Source: Arcobacter sp. EP1 (GTDB lineage: Bacteria > Campylobacterota > Campylobacteria > Campylobacterales > Arcobacteraceae). Taken from it: 64,000 nucleotides of DNA. The position numbers were made by a program, and so were the translations under genes. This document shows, piece by piece, positions 9,996 to 17,881 of the stretch (the stretch's first letter is position 1; every line of letters begins with the position of its first letter). The stretch lies in NCBI GenBank assembly GCA_001655195.1, contig LPNY01000086.1:18298-82297 (forward strand), in the 5' to 3' direction. The notes under the pieces are model-generated. The model made no database searches. It saw only the letters and a list, made by a program, of their open reading frames with translations, and was not told the DNA's origin.

Positions 9996-10772
9996 ATGCG
10001 TTTTAACAAAATGAGCTTTTGTAACCTTTCAATGGTTGTGCTGATTTTTATTCTCTCTTATTTTTTTACAACATTCATTATGCAAAGCAACTTTTTCAAT
10101 GAGTCAAATATGGCGCAGTATAAAAGTTCTTTTCTCTTTCAAACACTTTTTTTAGCCTTAGTATTTTTTGTGGTTACTTTTGTTTATACCTATTATAAAG
10201 CTAACCGAAAAATGCTCTATAGCAAAAGCCAACACAGTGAAGAACGTGATATTTTAACGGAAAATGAGAAACTTAAATCATCTTTGACTATTGATTTACT
10301 CACTAATGTTGCCAATAAAAAATATTTTGAAGAGCGTTTTGATGAAGAGTATAAACGAGCTATGCGTGAAAAGCAACATTTGTCATTAATGATTGTTAAT
10401 ATTGACGAATTTAGAGCTTTTAGTGATATCTATGGACGACATGATGGGGATGAGTGTCTGAAACTTGTTGCTAATATTTTAGTGGGACAATGTAATCGAC
10501 CCAGTGACCTTGTGGCTCGTGTTGACAAAGATGAGTTTTATATTTTATTACCCAATACCAATGAACCAAAAATAGTCTCTCAAAAATGCGTGAAAGCGGT
10601 ACATGGTATGCAAATACCCCATGAAAACTCTATTGCTTCAAATGTTTTAACCATAACCATAGGTACAAGTACAGTTTTGCCAGAAGATATTATTGAAAAA
10701 AATCAGTTAATATTAAATGCTCAAACCTCTTTACAAAATGCAAAACGAAGTGGACGAAATAGGGTACACTAA
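9996..10772 (+). CDS. Membrane GGDEF-domain protein with a degenerate DKDEF signature
   Basis: 258 aa. Two membrane helices (about residues 11-30 and 48-68) flank a short periplasmic loop; a GGDEF domain occupies roughly 105-258. The signature reads RVDKDEF where an active diguanylate cyclase has RxGGDEF; the DLLTNVANKKYFEERF substrate helix and the DEFRAFSDIYGRHDGD nucleotide segment are kept. Loss of both glycines argues against cyclase activity, so this may be a c-di-GMP or GTP sensor or a residual cyclase. I start at the ATG at 9996 instead of the TTG one codon upstream. Its 3' end overlaps acyP by 4 bases on the opposite strand. Confidence 0.8.
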   Translation: MRFNKMSFCNLSMVVLIFILSYFFTTFIMQSNFFNESNMAQYKSSFLFQTLFLALVFFVVTFVYTYYKANRKMLYSKSQHSEERDILTENEKLKSSLTIDLLTNVANKKYFEERFDEEYKRAMREKQHLSLMIVNIDEFRAFSDIYGRHDGDECLKLVANILVGQCNRPSDLVARVDKDEFYILLPNTNEPKIVSQKCVKAVHGMQIPHENSIASNVLTITIGTSTVLPEDIIEKNQLILNAQTSLQNAKRSGRNRVH

Positions 10773-11032
10773 CGAATTACAAAACCTTCAAATGACTCAT
10801 CTATCTCTTTGACGATTAGTTTGTCAACTCTTGAATTAGCAGAACCTTTTTTCAAGATTTTCATAAAAATATCATAGGTATCTTCATTAAGCAAAACACC
10901 AACTTCAACATCACCGTTTTTTAGGTTTTTAACATATCCTTGAAATCCTAGCTTACTGGAATTTTGTTTGATAGTTTTACGGTAATAGACTCCTTGGACT
11001 TTACCACAAACAATAATTTTATAAGATGTCAT
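10769..11032 (-). CDS. acyP: Acylphosphatase
   Basis: Small cytoplasmic hydrolase of acyl phosphates, 87 aa. The signature GKVQGVYYRK contains catalytic Arg18, and GYVKNLKNGDVEV contains catalytic Asn36; both are in the expected places. It lies 46 bases downstream of the CiaB-like gene on the same strand, with a perfect hairpin between them, and converges on the GGDEF gene. Confidence 0.93.
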   Translation of the reverse strand: MTSYKIIVCGKVQGVYYRKTIKQNSSKLGFQGYVKNLKNGDVEVGVLLNEDTYDIFMKILKKGSANSRVDKLIVKEIDESFEGFVIR

Positions 11033-11059
11033 GATTTAAAATTACCTTCTATGTTTATG

Positions 11060-11084
11060 CACTAAGAGAAAGAATCTCTTAGTG
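11060..11084 (-). terminator. 10-bp perfect hairpin at the end of the CiaB-like gene
   Basis: CACTAAGAGA and TCTCTTAGTG pair perfectly around a 5-base loop. On the minus strand the stem begins at the stop codon (CAC-TAA) of the CiaB-like gene and precedes acyP. No T run follows, so it may act as a partial terminator or mRNA-end stabiliser between the two genes. Confidence 0.5.
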
Positions 11085-12956
11085 TGTATAGTTCTCTTTT
11101 TTATCTACTGTATCTAACTCTTGACCAATCTCTTGGTAACGTTTGAAGTAGTGTTTGACAAAGGCATTAATGTTTGGATTTGTTGGCATAAAATACTGTT
11201 CTTCTTTTTGTGCGTATTGATTTAAAAACTCTGTTGCATCTTTTTTATCTAAGTAGTGTTGTGCTAGGTTTGTATAGGTTACTAAATACCATTGTTTCAG
11301 TGCTTTGATTTTTTCTTCACTTAAATCAACGGTTAGACTCTCATCTTTCCACGTTAGAACTTGAGCATCAAAAAGTCCATCTAAATGGATAAGTCCTTCA
11401 CAATAGTATGGTTGTACTTCATCAACTTGCATCCACCCAATTAGCCCAACAGCTCGCTTAACAACATCAATAAAGACTTGTCTCTCTAGGTGGTCTTCAT
11501 CATCATTTTCATCAAGAATGTATGAAATAAGCCCTCCTGTTGTTGCTTTGAACTCTTCGATATTTTTAAAGTTTCCAGTTTTATTCATAATGGTTTCAGT
11601 CTCTTCATCACACCATAAAATATGCCCAAACTCATGTCCAATTGTGCTGATATCATAGACTTGATGCCAAGAAGCTGTTTCATTAAATACAAAAGTTCTA
11701 TCTTCTGTGAGCAGTTCTTGTCCAAAAATTTCCCGTGAGAGTTTTAAAAATGGTTTTGCTCTACTTGTTTGTAAAATCTCGTCAGAAAATGCAAAAATTT
11801 TCTTTCCTTCTTCTTTAGAAACGATTTCATCATTGGGTACCACTTGTGCTGAGAAAAGACCGTTAAATTCTGCTCCAAAAAATAGTGCTGGACGACCAAT
11901 ATAAAGTTGTACTTTATCCAGTGATTTGAGTGAGAAGTCATAGATGTTTTGGTACTTTTTATTTTTTTCTGTTTTATCAAATATTTTTGCAAAAGAGGCT
12001 TTGATTTTATTGACACGGTGGTCATTTTGAGAAAACTCTGGATTTGTTAGTCGAATATCCCACTCTAATGCAACTGCTTTACGGTAGTGGTCTTCGTAGT
12101 ATTCTAACGGGTGACCAATTTGAATAGGTGATTTTATTTTCATCCATGTTCTATCCACATCTGCCCATCGTTCCACTAAAAGATGAGTTCTCTCCTCTCC
12201 AAAAGCTTTAATGAGACTTTGAATATATAAAATATAATCCCATTTTTGACCATAAACTTCATCTTCTAGTTCGATTAGACTCTCTTCAAAATCCTCTAGT
12301 GCATCAATAACAGCAGTTGTTTGTGTTTTAAAAGCTTTGATATAAGCTTGTGAGTGATAACCATCATTTTCTTTTACTAAAGCTGAATATGAACGGTCTG
12401 CAATCATATTGTTATGACCCAAATCTAGAAGTTTGTTATTCTCTAAATATTCTATTACTTTATTGTTATCATCGTCAAAGGTTTTAGCTAACTCTTTATT
12501 AACTCCATTGATGATATGTGCTGTCCAAGTGCTTTGCCATGAAGACATCTTTAGTCCCACACTATAAACCCCTTCAAAGATACTTGCATAAAAAGGAGAG
12601 AGTAGATTATTGTGTTTGATGTATTCCACTGTTTTGAGGTGTTTGTCATGCCAAAAATCACGTACATATACATATGCTTTTTCTTGTAGTTCAATAATCT
12701 CTTCATCATTTTTATCAAGTTTTTTAAGCACTTGCACCAATGAATCATCTCGCAAATTTACTAGACGCGTTACTAATGCAAAACGTAAATCGTTGTTGAG
12801 TTCTAGTCCAAGTTGTTTTGCAAACTCATCAATTAGTGTTAGTTTGTCATACTCTTCATTTTCTAAATAGGAAATAAGTTTGTTAATATTTGTTTTTTGT
12901 GCATCTAAATACTCATAGACTTCTGCTAAATCATTTAAAAAGTTTTCGTTATTCAT
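11079..12956 (-). CDS. ciaB: CiaB-like putative zinc metallopeptidase
   Basis: 625 aa, no signal peptide and no membrane helix. Near residue 440 the segment STIGHEFGHILWCDEE holds an HEXXH zinc site (HEFGH), followed about 25 residues on by NIEEFKATTGGL, which fits a third Glu ligand. Length and overall character match proteins annotated as Campylobacter invasion antigen B in Arcobacter and relatives; I recall that resemblance and cannot align it here. What can be seen is a gluzincin-type soluble peptidase. The secreted-invasin role claimed for Campylobacter CiaB should not be assumed. Confidence 0.65.
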   Translation of the reverse strand: MNNENFLNDLAEVYEYLDAQKTNINKLISYLENEEYDKLTLIDEFAKQLGLELNNDLRFALVTRLVNLRDDSLVQVLKKLDKNDEEIIELQEKAYVYVRDFWHDKHLKTVEYIKHNNLLSPFYASIFEGVYSVGLKMSSWQSTWTAHIINGVNKELAKTFDDDNNKVIEYLENNKLLDLGHNNMIADRSYSALVKENDGYHSQAYIKAFKTQTTAVIDALEDFEESLIELEDEVYGQKWDYILYIQSLIKAFGEERTHLLVERWADVDRTWMKIKSPIQIGHPLEYYEDHYRKAVALEWDIRLTNPEFSQNDHRVNKIKASFAKIFDKTEKNKKYQNIYDFSLKSLDKVQLYIGRPALFFGAEFNGLFSAQVVPNDEIVSKEEGKKIFAFSDEILQTSRAKPFLKLSREIFGQELLTEDRTFVFNETASWHQVYDISTIGHEFGHILWCDEETETIMNKTGNFKNIEEFKATTGGLISYILDENDDEDHLERQVFIDVVKRAVGLIGWMQVDEVQPYYCEGLIHLDGLFDAQVLTWKDESLTVDLSEEKIKALKQWYLVTYTNLAQHYLDKKDATEFLNQYAQKEEQYFMPTNPNINAFVKHYFKRYQEIGQELDTVDKKENYTH

Positions 12957-13043
12957 AAATATCCTTATTATAATACTTTATATATTTAGTGTAGTCTATC
13001 GTCTTTCATCTTTTTTTTAACTAAGTAATCAGTTCTAAATGGG

Positions 13044-13454
13044 CTACTCTTTTTGTGTTGCTTTACTTTTATAAATACTGTTTGTACTACTCAAAAAATA
13101 AGAGATAGTTAGAACACTTAAAAACCCAAGTGGAACTAGAATATTAATTATTGTATCATTAATACTGTAGTGTGAAAAAGAAGCAAAGATAAAATCAACT
13201 GCAAAACCAAAGTATGCTAACAGTCGAATCTTCTCAAAGTTATTTGGCAAAAGAAGTGCCATAGCTCCCAAAACTTTAAAGATACCTAGTAGGGTAAAAA
13301 AGTATAAAGGATAGCCCAAAGTTGCGGCAACATCAACAACATTTTGAGTTTGAATGATATCAACAATTCCACCAATAAAACCAACTAAAACAACAATAAT
13401 AAGTGTTGAAACAATATAAACGGTACGCAGTGTTAACAGAGCTTTTTTCATCAT
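13044..13454 (-). CDS. DoxX-like membrane protein
   Basis: 136 aa with four predicted membrane helices: about residues 12-32, 45-68, 75-93 and 102-125. The pattern GYPLYFFTLLGIFKVLGAMALLLP in the second helix, followed by a short basic loop and AYFGFAVDFIFA, is that of the DoxX-like family, whose role is poorly known. It is divergent from htpG; the CIRCE element at 13512-13538 lies upstream of both genes. Confidence 0.75.
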   Translation of the reverse strand: MMKKALLTLRTVYIVSTLIIVVLVGFIGGIVDIIQTQNVVDVAATLGYPLYFFTLLGIFKVLGAMALLLPNNFEKIRLLAYFGFAVDFIFASFSHYSINDTIINILVPLGFLSVLTISYFLSSTNSIYKSKATQKE

Positions 13455-13511
13455 AAATCCTTTACTTTTGTAATAATATAATTTTTTTGTTTACTATTTA
13501 TTTAGTCTAAA

Positions 13512-13538
13512 TTAGCACTCTTTGTTAAAAAGTGCTAA
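13512..13538. promoter_or_regulatory. CIRCE operator (HrcA binding site)
   Basis: TTAGCACTC, nine bases, then AAGTGCTAA. This matches the CIRCE consensus (TTAGCACTC-N9-GAGTGCTAA) at 17 of 18 arm positions; only the first base of the right arm differs. It lies 134 bases before htpG and 58 bases before the divergent DoxX-like gene. A possible minus-strand -10 (TATATTATT region near 13475-13485) makes control of the DoxX-like gene possible too. HrcA is the known CIRCE repressor; its gene is not in the window. Confidence 0.85.
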
Positions 13539-13671
13539 TTTCTTTAAAAACTTTAGCTTTGTTTTATAAAGTTGTGATAAAATTTCATTTACAAAAATCA
13601 AAAAATATCGGGAAATTATGGCAATTATTGCGTTGGCAATTTAACCATTCCCAAAACAAGGACAGAATGAA

Positions 13672-15585
13672 ATGGCAAAACATCAATTTCAAACAGAAGT
13701 TGGACAACTTCTACATTTAATGACACACTCTTTATACTCAAATAAAGAGATTTTTATAAGGGAACTCGTATCAAATTCAAGTGATGCTATTGATAAATTA
13801 AACTATTTAAAATTAACTGACGACAATATGAAAGCTAGTTTACCAGCAGATTGGTCAGGTGAAATTAATATCTCTTTTGATGAAGAAGATAAATCATTAA
13901 CGATTATCGATAACGGTATTGGTATGAACGAAGAAGATTTAATCGCTTCTATTGGTACAATTGCAAAATCAGGAACAAAATCATTTGTTGAAGCAATGAC
14001 TGGTGATGCTAAAAAAGATTCAAACCTTATTGGGCAATTTGGTGTTGGTTTTTATTCTGTGTTTATGGTTGCATCACACGTTGATGTAATCTCTAAAAAA
14101 GCAGGTGAAGAGACTGCTTACAAATGGTCAAGTGATGGAACAGGTGAGTTCGATTTAGGACCGTGTACAAAAGAGTCAAATGGTACAGTTATTTACATCA
14201 AATTAAAAGATGAAGAAGCCCAAGAGTTTGCAGTAAAAGAACGAATTAAAAATATCGTTGGTAAATACTCTAACCATATTGCATATCCTATTTTCTTAAA
14301 CTACAAAGAAGAAGTAACTGAAGAGTTAAGTGAAGAAGATGAAAAGTCTGGAAAAGAGGCTAAAAAATCTATTGAAAAACGACACGAAAAAATCAACGAA
14401 GCAACAGCACTTTGGACTCAACCAAAATCAAATTTAAAAGCTGAAGAGTACAATGATTTCTATAAATCTATTTCTCATGATTCACAAGATCCTATGTGTA
14501 CAATTCACACTAAAGCAGAAGGTGTAAACGAATATACAACATTATTTTATATCCCTTCTATTGCTCCAATGGATATGTACCGAGCTGACTACCAACCAGG
14601 TGTAAAGTTATATGTAAAACGAGTATTTATTACTGATGATGAAAAAGAGTTATTACCAACATACCTTAGATTTGTAAAAGGTATTATTGATTCTGAAGAT
14701 TTACCATTAAACGTTTCAAGAGAAATCTTACAAGAAAACAGAGTAATGGCAAACATCAAACAAGGGTCTGTTAAAAAGATTCTTTCAGAAATCAAAAAAC
14801 TTTCTAAAGATGAAGAAAAATATGAAAAATTTGTTGAGCAGTACAACCGTCCATTAAAAGAGGGTGCTTACCAAGATTTCACAAATAAAGATGCTTTATT
14901 AGAATTAATCAGATTTAAATCAACTAAAACTGAAAATGGAAAAATGACATCATTAGCAGCATATAAAGATGGTGCAGATAGTGAGCAAAAAGCAGTTTAT
15001 TATATCATTGGTGACAATGAAAATGTGCTTAGAAACTCTCCATTATTAGAAGCATACAATAAAAATGAAATTGAAGTTCTTATTTTAGATGATAAAGAGA
15101 TTGATGAAATTATTACTCCAATGTATGGTGCATATAAAGAGTGGGAATTCAAAGATATTACTTCGTGTGAAGCTCCAAAAGTTGAACAAACTGAAGAAGA
15201 GAAAAAAGAAGTAGAAGAAAAATTTGAAGATATCACTAAAAAAATCAAAGATATTTTAGGTGAAGCAGTTTCTGATGTTCGTGTAACAAACAGATTATCT
15301 GAATCTCCATCGTGTGTTGTTAAAGATGCAGGTGATGCACAAATGCAACAAATGGCTCAAATGATGAAAGCAATGGGACAAGCAATGCCAGACTCTGCTC
15401 CTATTTTAGAAATCAACCCTGACCATGCAATCGTAACAAAACTTAACGGTTGTGCTGATGATGCAATGATTGATGATGTATCATGGGTATTATTAGACCA
15501 AGCAAAACTAAGTGAAGGTATGGAAATTACTGACGCAGTATCGTTTGCTCAAAGACTTAACCGTATCACAGCAAAAGCTCTGTAA
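13672..15585 (+). CDS. htpG: Chaperone HtpG (Hsp90)
   Basis: ATP-dependent cytoplasmic chaperone, 637 aa. Typical N-terminal opening FQTEVGQLLHLMTHSLYSNK, GHKL ATP-site motifs LVSNSSDAIDKL, IDNGIGMNEEDL and IGQFGVGFYSVFMVA, then the middle-domain LPLNVSREILQENR. AAGGACAGA precedes the start. Runs of perfect AT-rich codon choice fit a well-expressed gene. A CIRCE operator upstream implies HrcA-controlled heat-shock expression. Confidence 0.97.
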   Translation: MAKHQFQTEVGQLLHLMTHSLYSNKEIFIRELVSNSSDAIDKLNYLKLTDDNMKASLPADWSGEINISFDEEDKSLTIIDNGIGMNEEDLIASIGTIAKSGTKSFVEAMTGDAKKDSNLIGQFGVGFYSVFMVASHVDVISKKAGEETAYKWSSDGTGEFDLGPCTKESNGTVIYIKLKDEEAQEFAVKERIKNIVGKYSNHIAYPIFLNYKEEVTEELSEEDEKSGKEAKKSIEKRHEKINEATALWTQPKSNLKAEEYNDFYKSISHDSQDPMCTIHTKAEGVNEYTTLFYIPSIAPMDMYRADYQPGVKLYVKRVFITDDEKELLPTYLRFVKGIIDSEDLPLNVSREILQENRVMANIKQGSVKKILSEIKKLSKDEEKYEKFVEQYNRPLKEGAYQDFTNKDALLELIRFKSTKTENGKMTSLAAYKDGADSEQKAVYYIIGDNENVLRNSPLLEAYNKNEIEVLILDDKEIDEIITPMYGAYKEWEFKDITSCEAPKVEQTEEEKKEVEEKFEDITKKIKDILGEAVSDVRVTNRLSESPSCVVKDAGDAQMQQMAQMMKAMGQAMPDSAPILEINPDHAIVTKLNGCADDAMIDDVSWVLLDQAKLSEGMEITDAVSFAQRLNRITAKAL

Positions 15586-15707
15586 AAGAGCTATTTGCAC
15601 ACATCTTCTGCGTTGGAGGTCAATTTTTAATCGGTCACGTACTTCTAGTATGCTCCCTCATAAAAATTAATCTCCGCCTTGAACATACATACAACTATCT
15701 CTTTTAC
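15583..15707. repeat. Long imperfect palindrome (about 60-base arms) after htpG
   Basis: The left arm from GTAAAAGAGCTATTTG at 15582 to ACGTACTTC near 15644 can be folded onto the right arm TAGTATGCTCCCTC to CTCTTTTAC. Matched blocks include GTAAAAGAG/CTCTTTTAC at the base, GCGTTGGAG/CTCCGCC, and CAATTTTTA/TAAAAATTAA, with scattered mismatches in register throughout. It begins at the htpG stop codon. No other copy is in the window. It could be the htpG terminator, a REP-type dispersed repeat or a small MITE. Confidence 0.65.
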
Positions 15708-15736
15708 CGAGATTTTGTATGTTTAATTAAAATTAA

Positions 15737-16429
15737 CTACAAATTATTTACTAAAAATCTTTTTTCTTTTTCATAGAAGTTTAGAAAAACTTTTTTAAAC
15801 TTATCTCTTATTTCTTTTTCGTTTGAATCTTTCAATTTAGTAATGTATGATTCAAAGTCATCAGTAATTTTTTTATAAAGAAGAATGGGACTTATTTTAA
15901 TTTTTCCATTACTGACACTCAGTGCTTTATCATATTCATCATGATTATAGTTTATATATACATCATCATGAATCATTCCTGAGTGCATAAGTGAATTTCT
16001 AATATTATGAATTATTTTTTTTAAATCTTTATATTCTGTAAGTTCTGGAAAAATTCTAGCTAGTCCATTTTGTAGAAGTTCTGTAGAGTCTTTATCATTG
16101 TATGCTCTTATTGGAATCCCATCAATATATCTTTGTATTTTCTCAATATATGAAAATATTCCAAATAGAATAAAGACTGCATTTTTAAATGGTTTATATT
16201 TATTAAAATTTGTTTGATTATTATTCTCTTTTATATCATTACTAATTAATGTTAAAATAGGATGAACAATCCATTCTTTTACTTCTTGTTCTAAAACTCT
16301 AATCTGGTCTTCTCGGTTATTATGTATATTCAATACTTTTCCATCGTTGTGTTGATTAATTATTTGTTTTTTTTCAATATCTAACCAAATTCCTTCACAT
16401 AAATAAAAGCTTTCATCGTATTCAGTCAC
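15737..16429 (-). CDS. Unknown protein with a HEPN-type RX4H motif
   Basis: 230 aa, mostly helical. IIHNIRNSLMHSG places Arg144 and His149 as R-N-S-L-M-H, the RX4H signature of HEPN ribonuclease or dimer domains. Upstream residues 85-140 are helical with the hydrophobic spacing expected for a HEPN four-helix fold. It is divergent from the MntA/HepT pair, 67 bases away. It could be an accessory defence gene or an abortive-infection-type HEPN protein; no family name is recognised, and the RX4H match alone is modest evidence. Confidence 0.6.
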   Translation of the reverse strand: MTEYDESFYLCEGIWLDIEKKQIINQHNDGKVLNIHNNREDQIRVLEQEVKEWIVHPILTLISNDIKENNNQTNFNKYKPFKNAVFILFGIFSYIEKIQRYIDGIPIRAYNDKDSTELLQNGLARIFPELTEYKDLKKIIHNIRNSLMHSGMIHDDVYINYNHDEYDKALSVSNGKIKISPILLYKKITDDFESYITKLKDSNEKEIRDKFKKVFLNFYEKEKRFLVNNL

Positions 16430-16469
16430 TGTAAATCTCCCATGATTTTTCTTAGTATATTAAATATGC

Positions 16470-16475
16470 TATAAT
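16470..16475 (+). promoter_or_regulatory. Extended -10 promoter for mntA-hepT
   Basis: TGCTATAAT gives a perfect TATAAT with the TG extension, 21 bases before the mntA start and just after the divergent HEPN-motif gene. The short distance means the transcript leader would be about 15 bases. Confidence 0.6.
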
Positions 16476-16496
16476 AAAACAATCAAAAGGCAAAAT

Positions 16497-16805
16497 ATGG
16501 ATAAAGAATTATTAGAAAAGATTAAAATAGAAAAAGAAAAACTTTTGAAGGATGGATTTAAAATTATTGGAGTATTTGGTTCTTATGCTAAAGGGGAGCA
16601 AAATAGTGATAGTGATTTAGATTTACTTTATGATATAGAGCCTACCTTTGTTCAAAAATATGGTGGCTTTTCTGCTTTTTCTAAACTCACTGAGATAAAG
16701 AACTCTTTACAAAAAGCTTTAAATAAAGATGTTGATATAGCTACTATTGATAATCCCTCAAAAACCTTTCAAAAATATGCCTTAAAAGATATTGTATATG
16801 TCTAG
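16497..16805 (+). CDS. mntA: MntA-type antitoxin, minimal nucleotidyltransferase
   Basis: 102 aa. GVFGSYAKGEQNSDSDLDLL holds the nucleotidyltransferase motif: Gly28-Ser29 and the Asp40-x-Asp42 metal pair. In characterised pairs this enzyme transfers AMP to a tyrosine of the HEPN toxin and silences it. AAAAGG precedes the ATG. The stop overlaps the hepT start region by 8 bases, giving tight translational coupling, antitoxin first. Confidence 0.88.
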   Translation: MDKELLEKIKIEKEKLLKDGFKIIGVFGSYAKGEQNSDSDLDLLYDIEPTFVQKYGGFSAFSKLTEIKNSLQKALNKDVDIATIDNPSKTFQKYALKDIVYV

Positions 16806-17127
16806 CTCATTTGAGAAGTTAAATTTTATTCTTGAAAAGATAGATGATATTGAATCTTTCAAACAGCGTTTTAAGACGATTGAAGATTTATTAAATGATA
16901 CGATGGGATATGATGCAACATTAATGTGTTTATTACAAATTGGGGAAACGTTAAACCAACTAAGAGATGAATCATATGCTTTACAATTACCTATAAAAGG
17001 TACCTATGATGTAAGAAATTTTATTGCACATGATTATGAAGGTGTAAACAAAATAATTATAGAAAATATAATTAGATTAGAACTTCCAAAGCTACAAGAA
17101 ACTATTTTAAGTATAAAAGATGACTAA
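16798..17127 (+). CDS. hepT: HepT-like HEPN ribonuclease toxin
   Basis: 109 aa from the ATG at 16798 (a TTG two codons earlier is less likely). VRNFIAHDYEG carries Arg73, His78 and Tyr80, the RX4HXY motif: Arg and His form the RNase site and the Tyr is the known AMPylation target of MntA partners. The protein is helical, with the usual HepT length. Forms a toxin-antitoxin operon with mntA and ends in a strong hairpin. Confidence 0.88.
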   Translation: MSSSFEKLNFILEKIDDIESFKQRFKTIEDLLNDTMGYDATLMCLLQIGETLNQLRDESYALQLPIKGTYDVRNFIAHDYEGVNKIIIENIIRLELPKLQETILSIKDD

Positions 17128-17142
17128 AGTTTTTTAGTCATC
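17119..17142 (+). terminator. Terminator of the mntA-hepT operon
   Basis: GATGACTAAA and TTTAGTCATC form a perfect 10-bp stem with a 4-base loop and are followed by TTT. The stop codon of hepT lies within the left arm. Confidence 0.75.
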
Positions 17143-17167
17143 TTTATATATATAATTAGAAATCAAT

Positions 17168-17296
17168 CTACATAAAAATCTTTTTAGAAGTCTGATTACT
17201 ATCACTATTTGTTATCATACTAGCCATCATGCCTGTGATAAAAAATATGACAATACCGTAGAGTAGATATTTGAGTATAGTTTTGACGATTTTCAT
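17168..17296 (-). CDS. 42-aa membrane peptide, unknown
   Basis: Reading from the ATG at 17296, the peptide MKIVKTILKYLLYGIVIFF begins with a basic end and one hydrophobic helix (about residues 8-27), then a polar tail rich in Ser, Asn and Lys. An AAAAGG Shine-Dalgarno is 6 bases upstream. It sits between the convergent hepT end and the NifX-like gene. Too short for family recognition; the good ribosome site and helix make it plausible. Confidence 0.5.
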   Translation of the reverse strand: MKIVKTILKYLLYGIVIFFITGMMASMITNSDSNQTSKKIFM

Positions 17297-17377
17297 TATT
17301 TACCTTTTTAACCAATAGTATGATTATATATTATTGGCTAAAAAATAAATTGATATAGGTCAGATTTTGGTTATGGT

Positions 17378-17770
17378 TTAAATAAACTTTGCAGAAACTT
17401 CTCTTAAAATTGCATCTGACTCAAAACTTTCACCGTTATATTTGATGAGTTTAATTCCTTGAGAAGTAAATGATTTAGCAGTATTTTTACACGCTTTTTT
17501 AACAACGATATATTCACAATCTGTTAGGACTCTTCCCATTTTATTGTGTTGTTCAATATGGTCTGCATCATCATGGTCATGGTCACAGTCATGGTCTTCT
17601 TCTGGCTTACTGTGGTCAATATCTGTTCGTGGGCTGTTTTTAATCTCTTCTAAATTAAATGAACGAAACATTCCAGAACCACTCATTGTAAAGATAGCAA
17701 ATTTTGGAGTGTGACCTGCATTTGGGAAAAAAGTTAGGGTTTCATCTTTGACGGGAATTGCAATTTTCAT
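17378..17770 (-). CDS. NifX/NifB-like cofactor-binding domain protein with His/Asp-rich insert
   Basis: 130 aa of the dinitrogenase iron-molybdenum cofactor family: the opening MKIAIPVKDETLTFFPNAGHTPKFAIF and the closing segment with VLTDCEYIVVKK fit the fold. Inserted near residues 56-75 is a run of His and Asp (HDCDHDHDDADHIEQH), a probable metal-binding patch. No nitrogenase gene is nearby, so a general metal or Fe-S carrier role is more likely. Monocistronic. Confidence 0.75.
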   Translation of the reverse strand: MKIAIPVKDETLTFFPNAGHTPKFAIFTMSGSGMFRSFNLEEIKNSPRTDIDHSKPEEDHDCDHDHDDADHIEQHNKMGRVLTDCEYIVVKKACKNTAKSFTSQGIKLIKYNGESFESDAILREVSAKFI

Positions 17771-17881
17771 TATAGATACCTTTTAATATTTTTATTAAAC
17801 TATATTAACGTCTAAAATTTAAACTATCGAACTGTTACCACATCAGTACAAAAGTTTAAATTTTTTTCAAGTTTATGTTAC

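Noticed and set aside
13618-13644. Nine-codon ATG frame just upstream of htpG, possible leader peptide
   Set aside because: Weak ribosome site, no regulatory codons and no attenuator hairpin around it.
13532-13720. 62-codon frame overlapping the start of htpG
   Set aside because: Overlaps the CIRCE arm and htpG in another frame, with composition unlike coding sequence.
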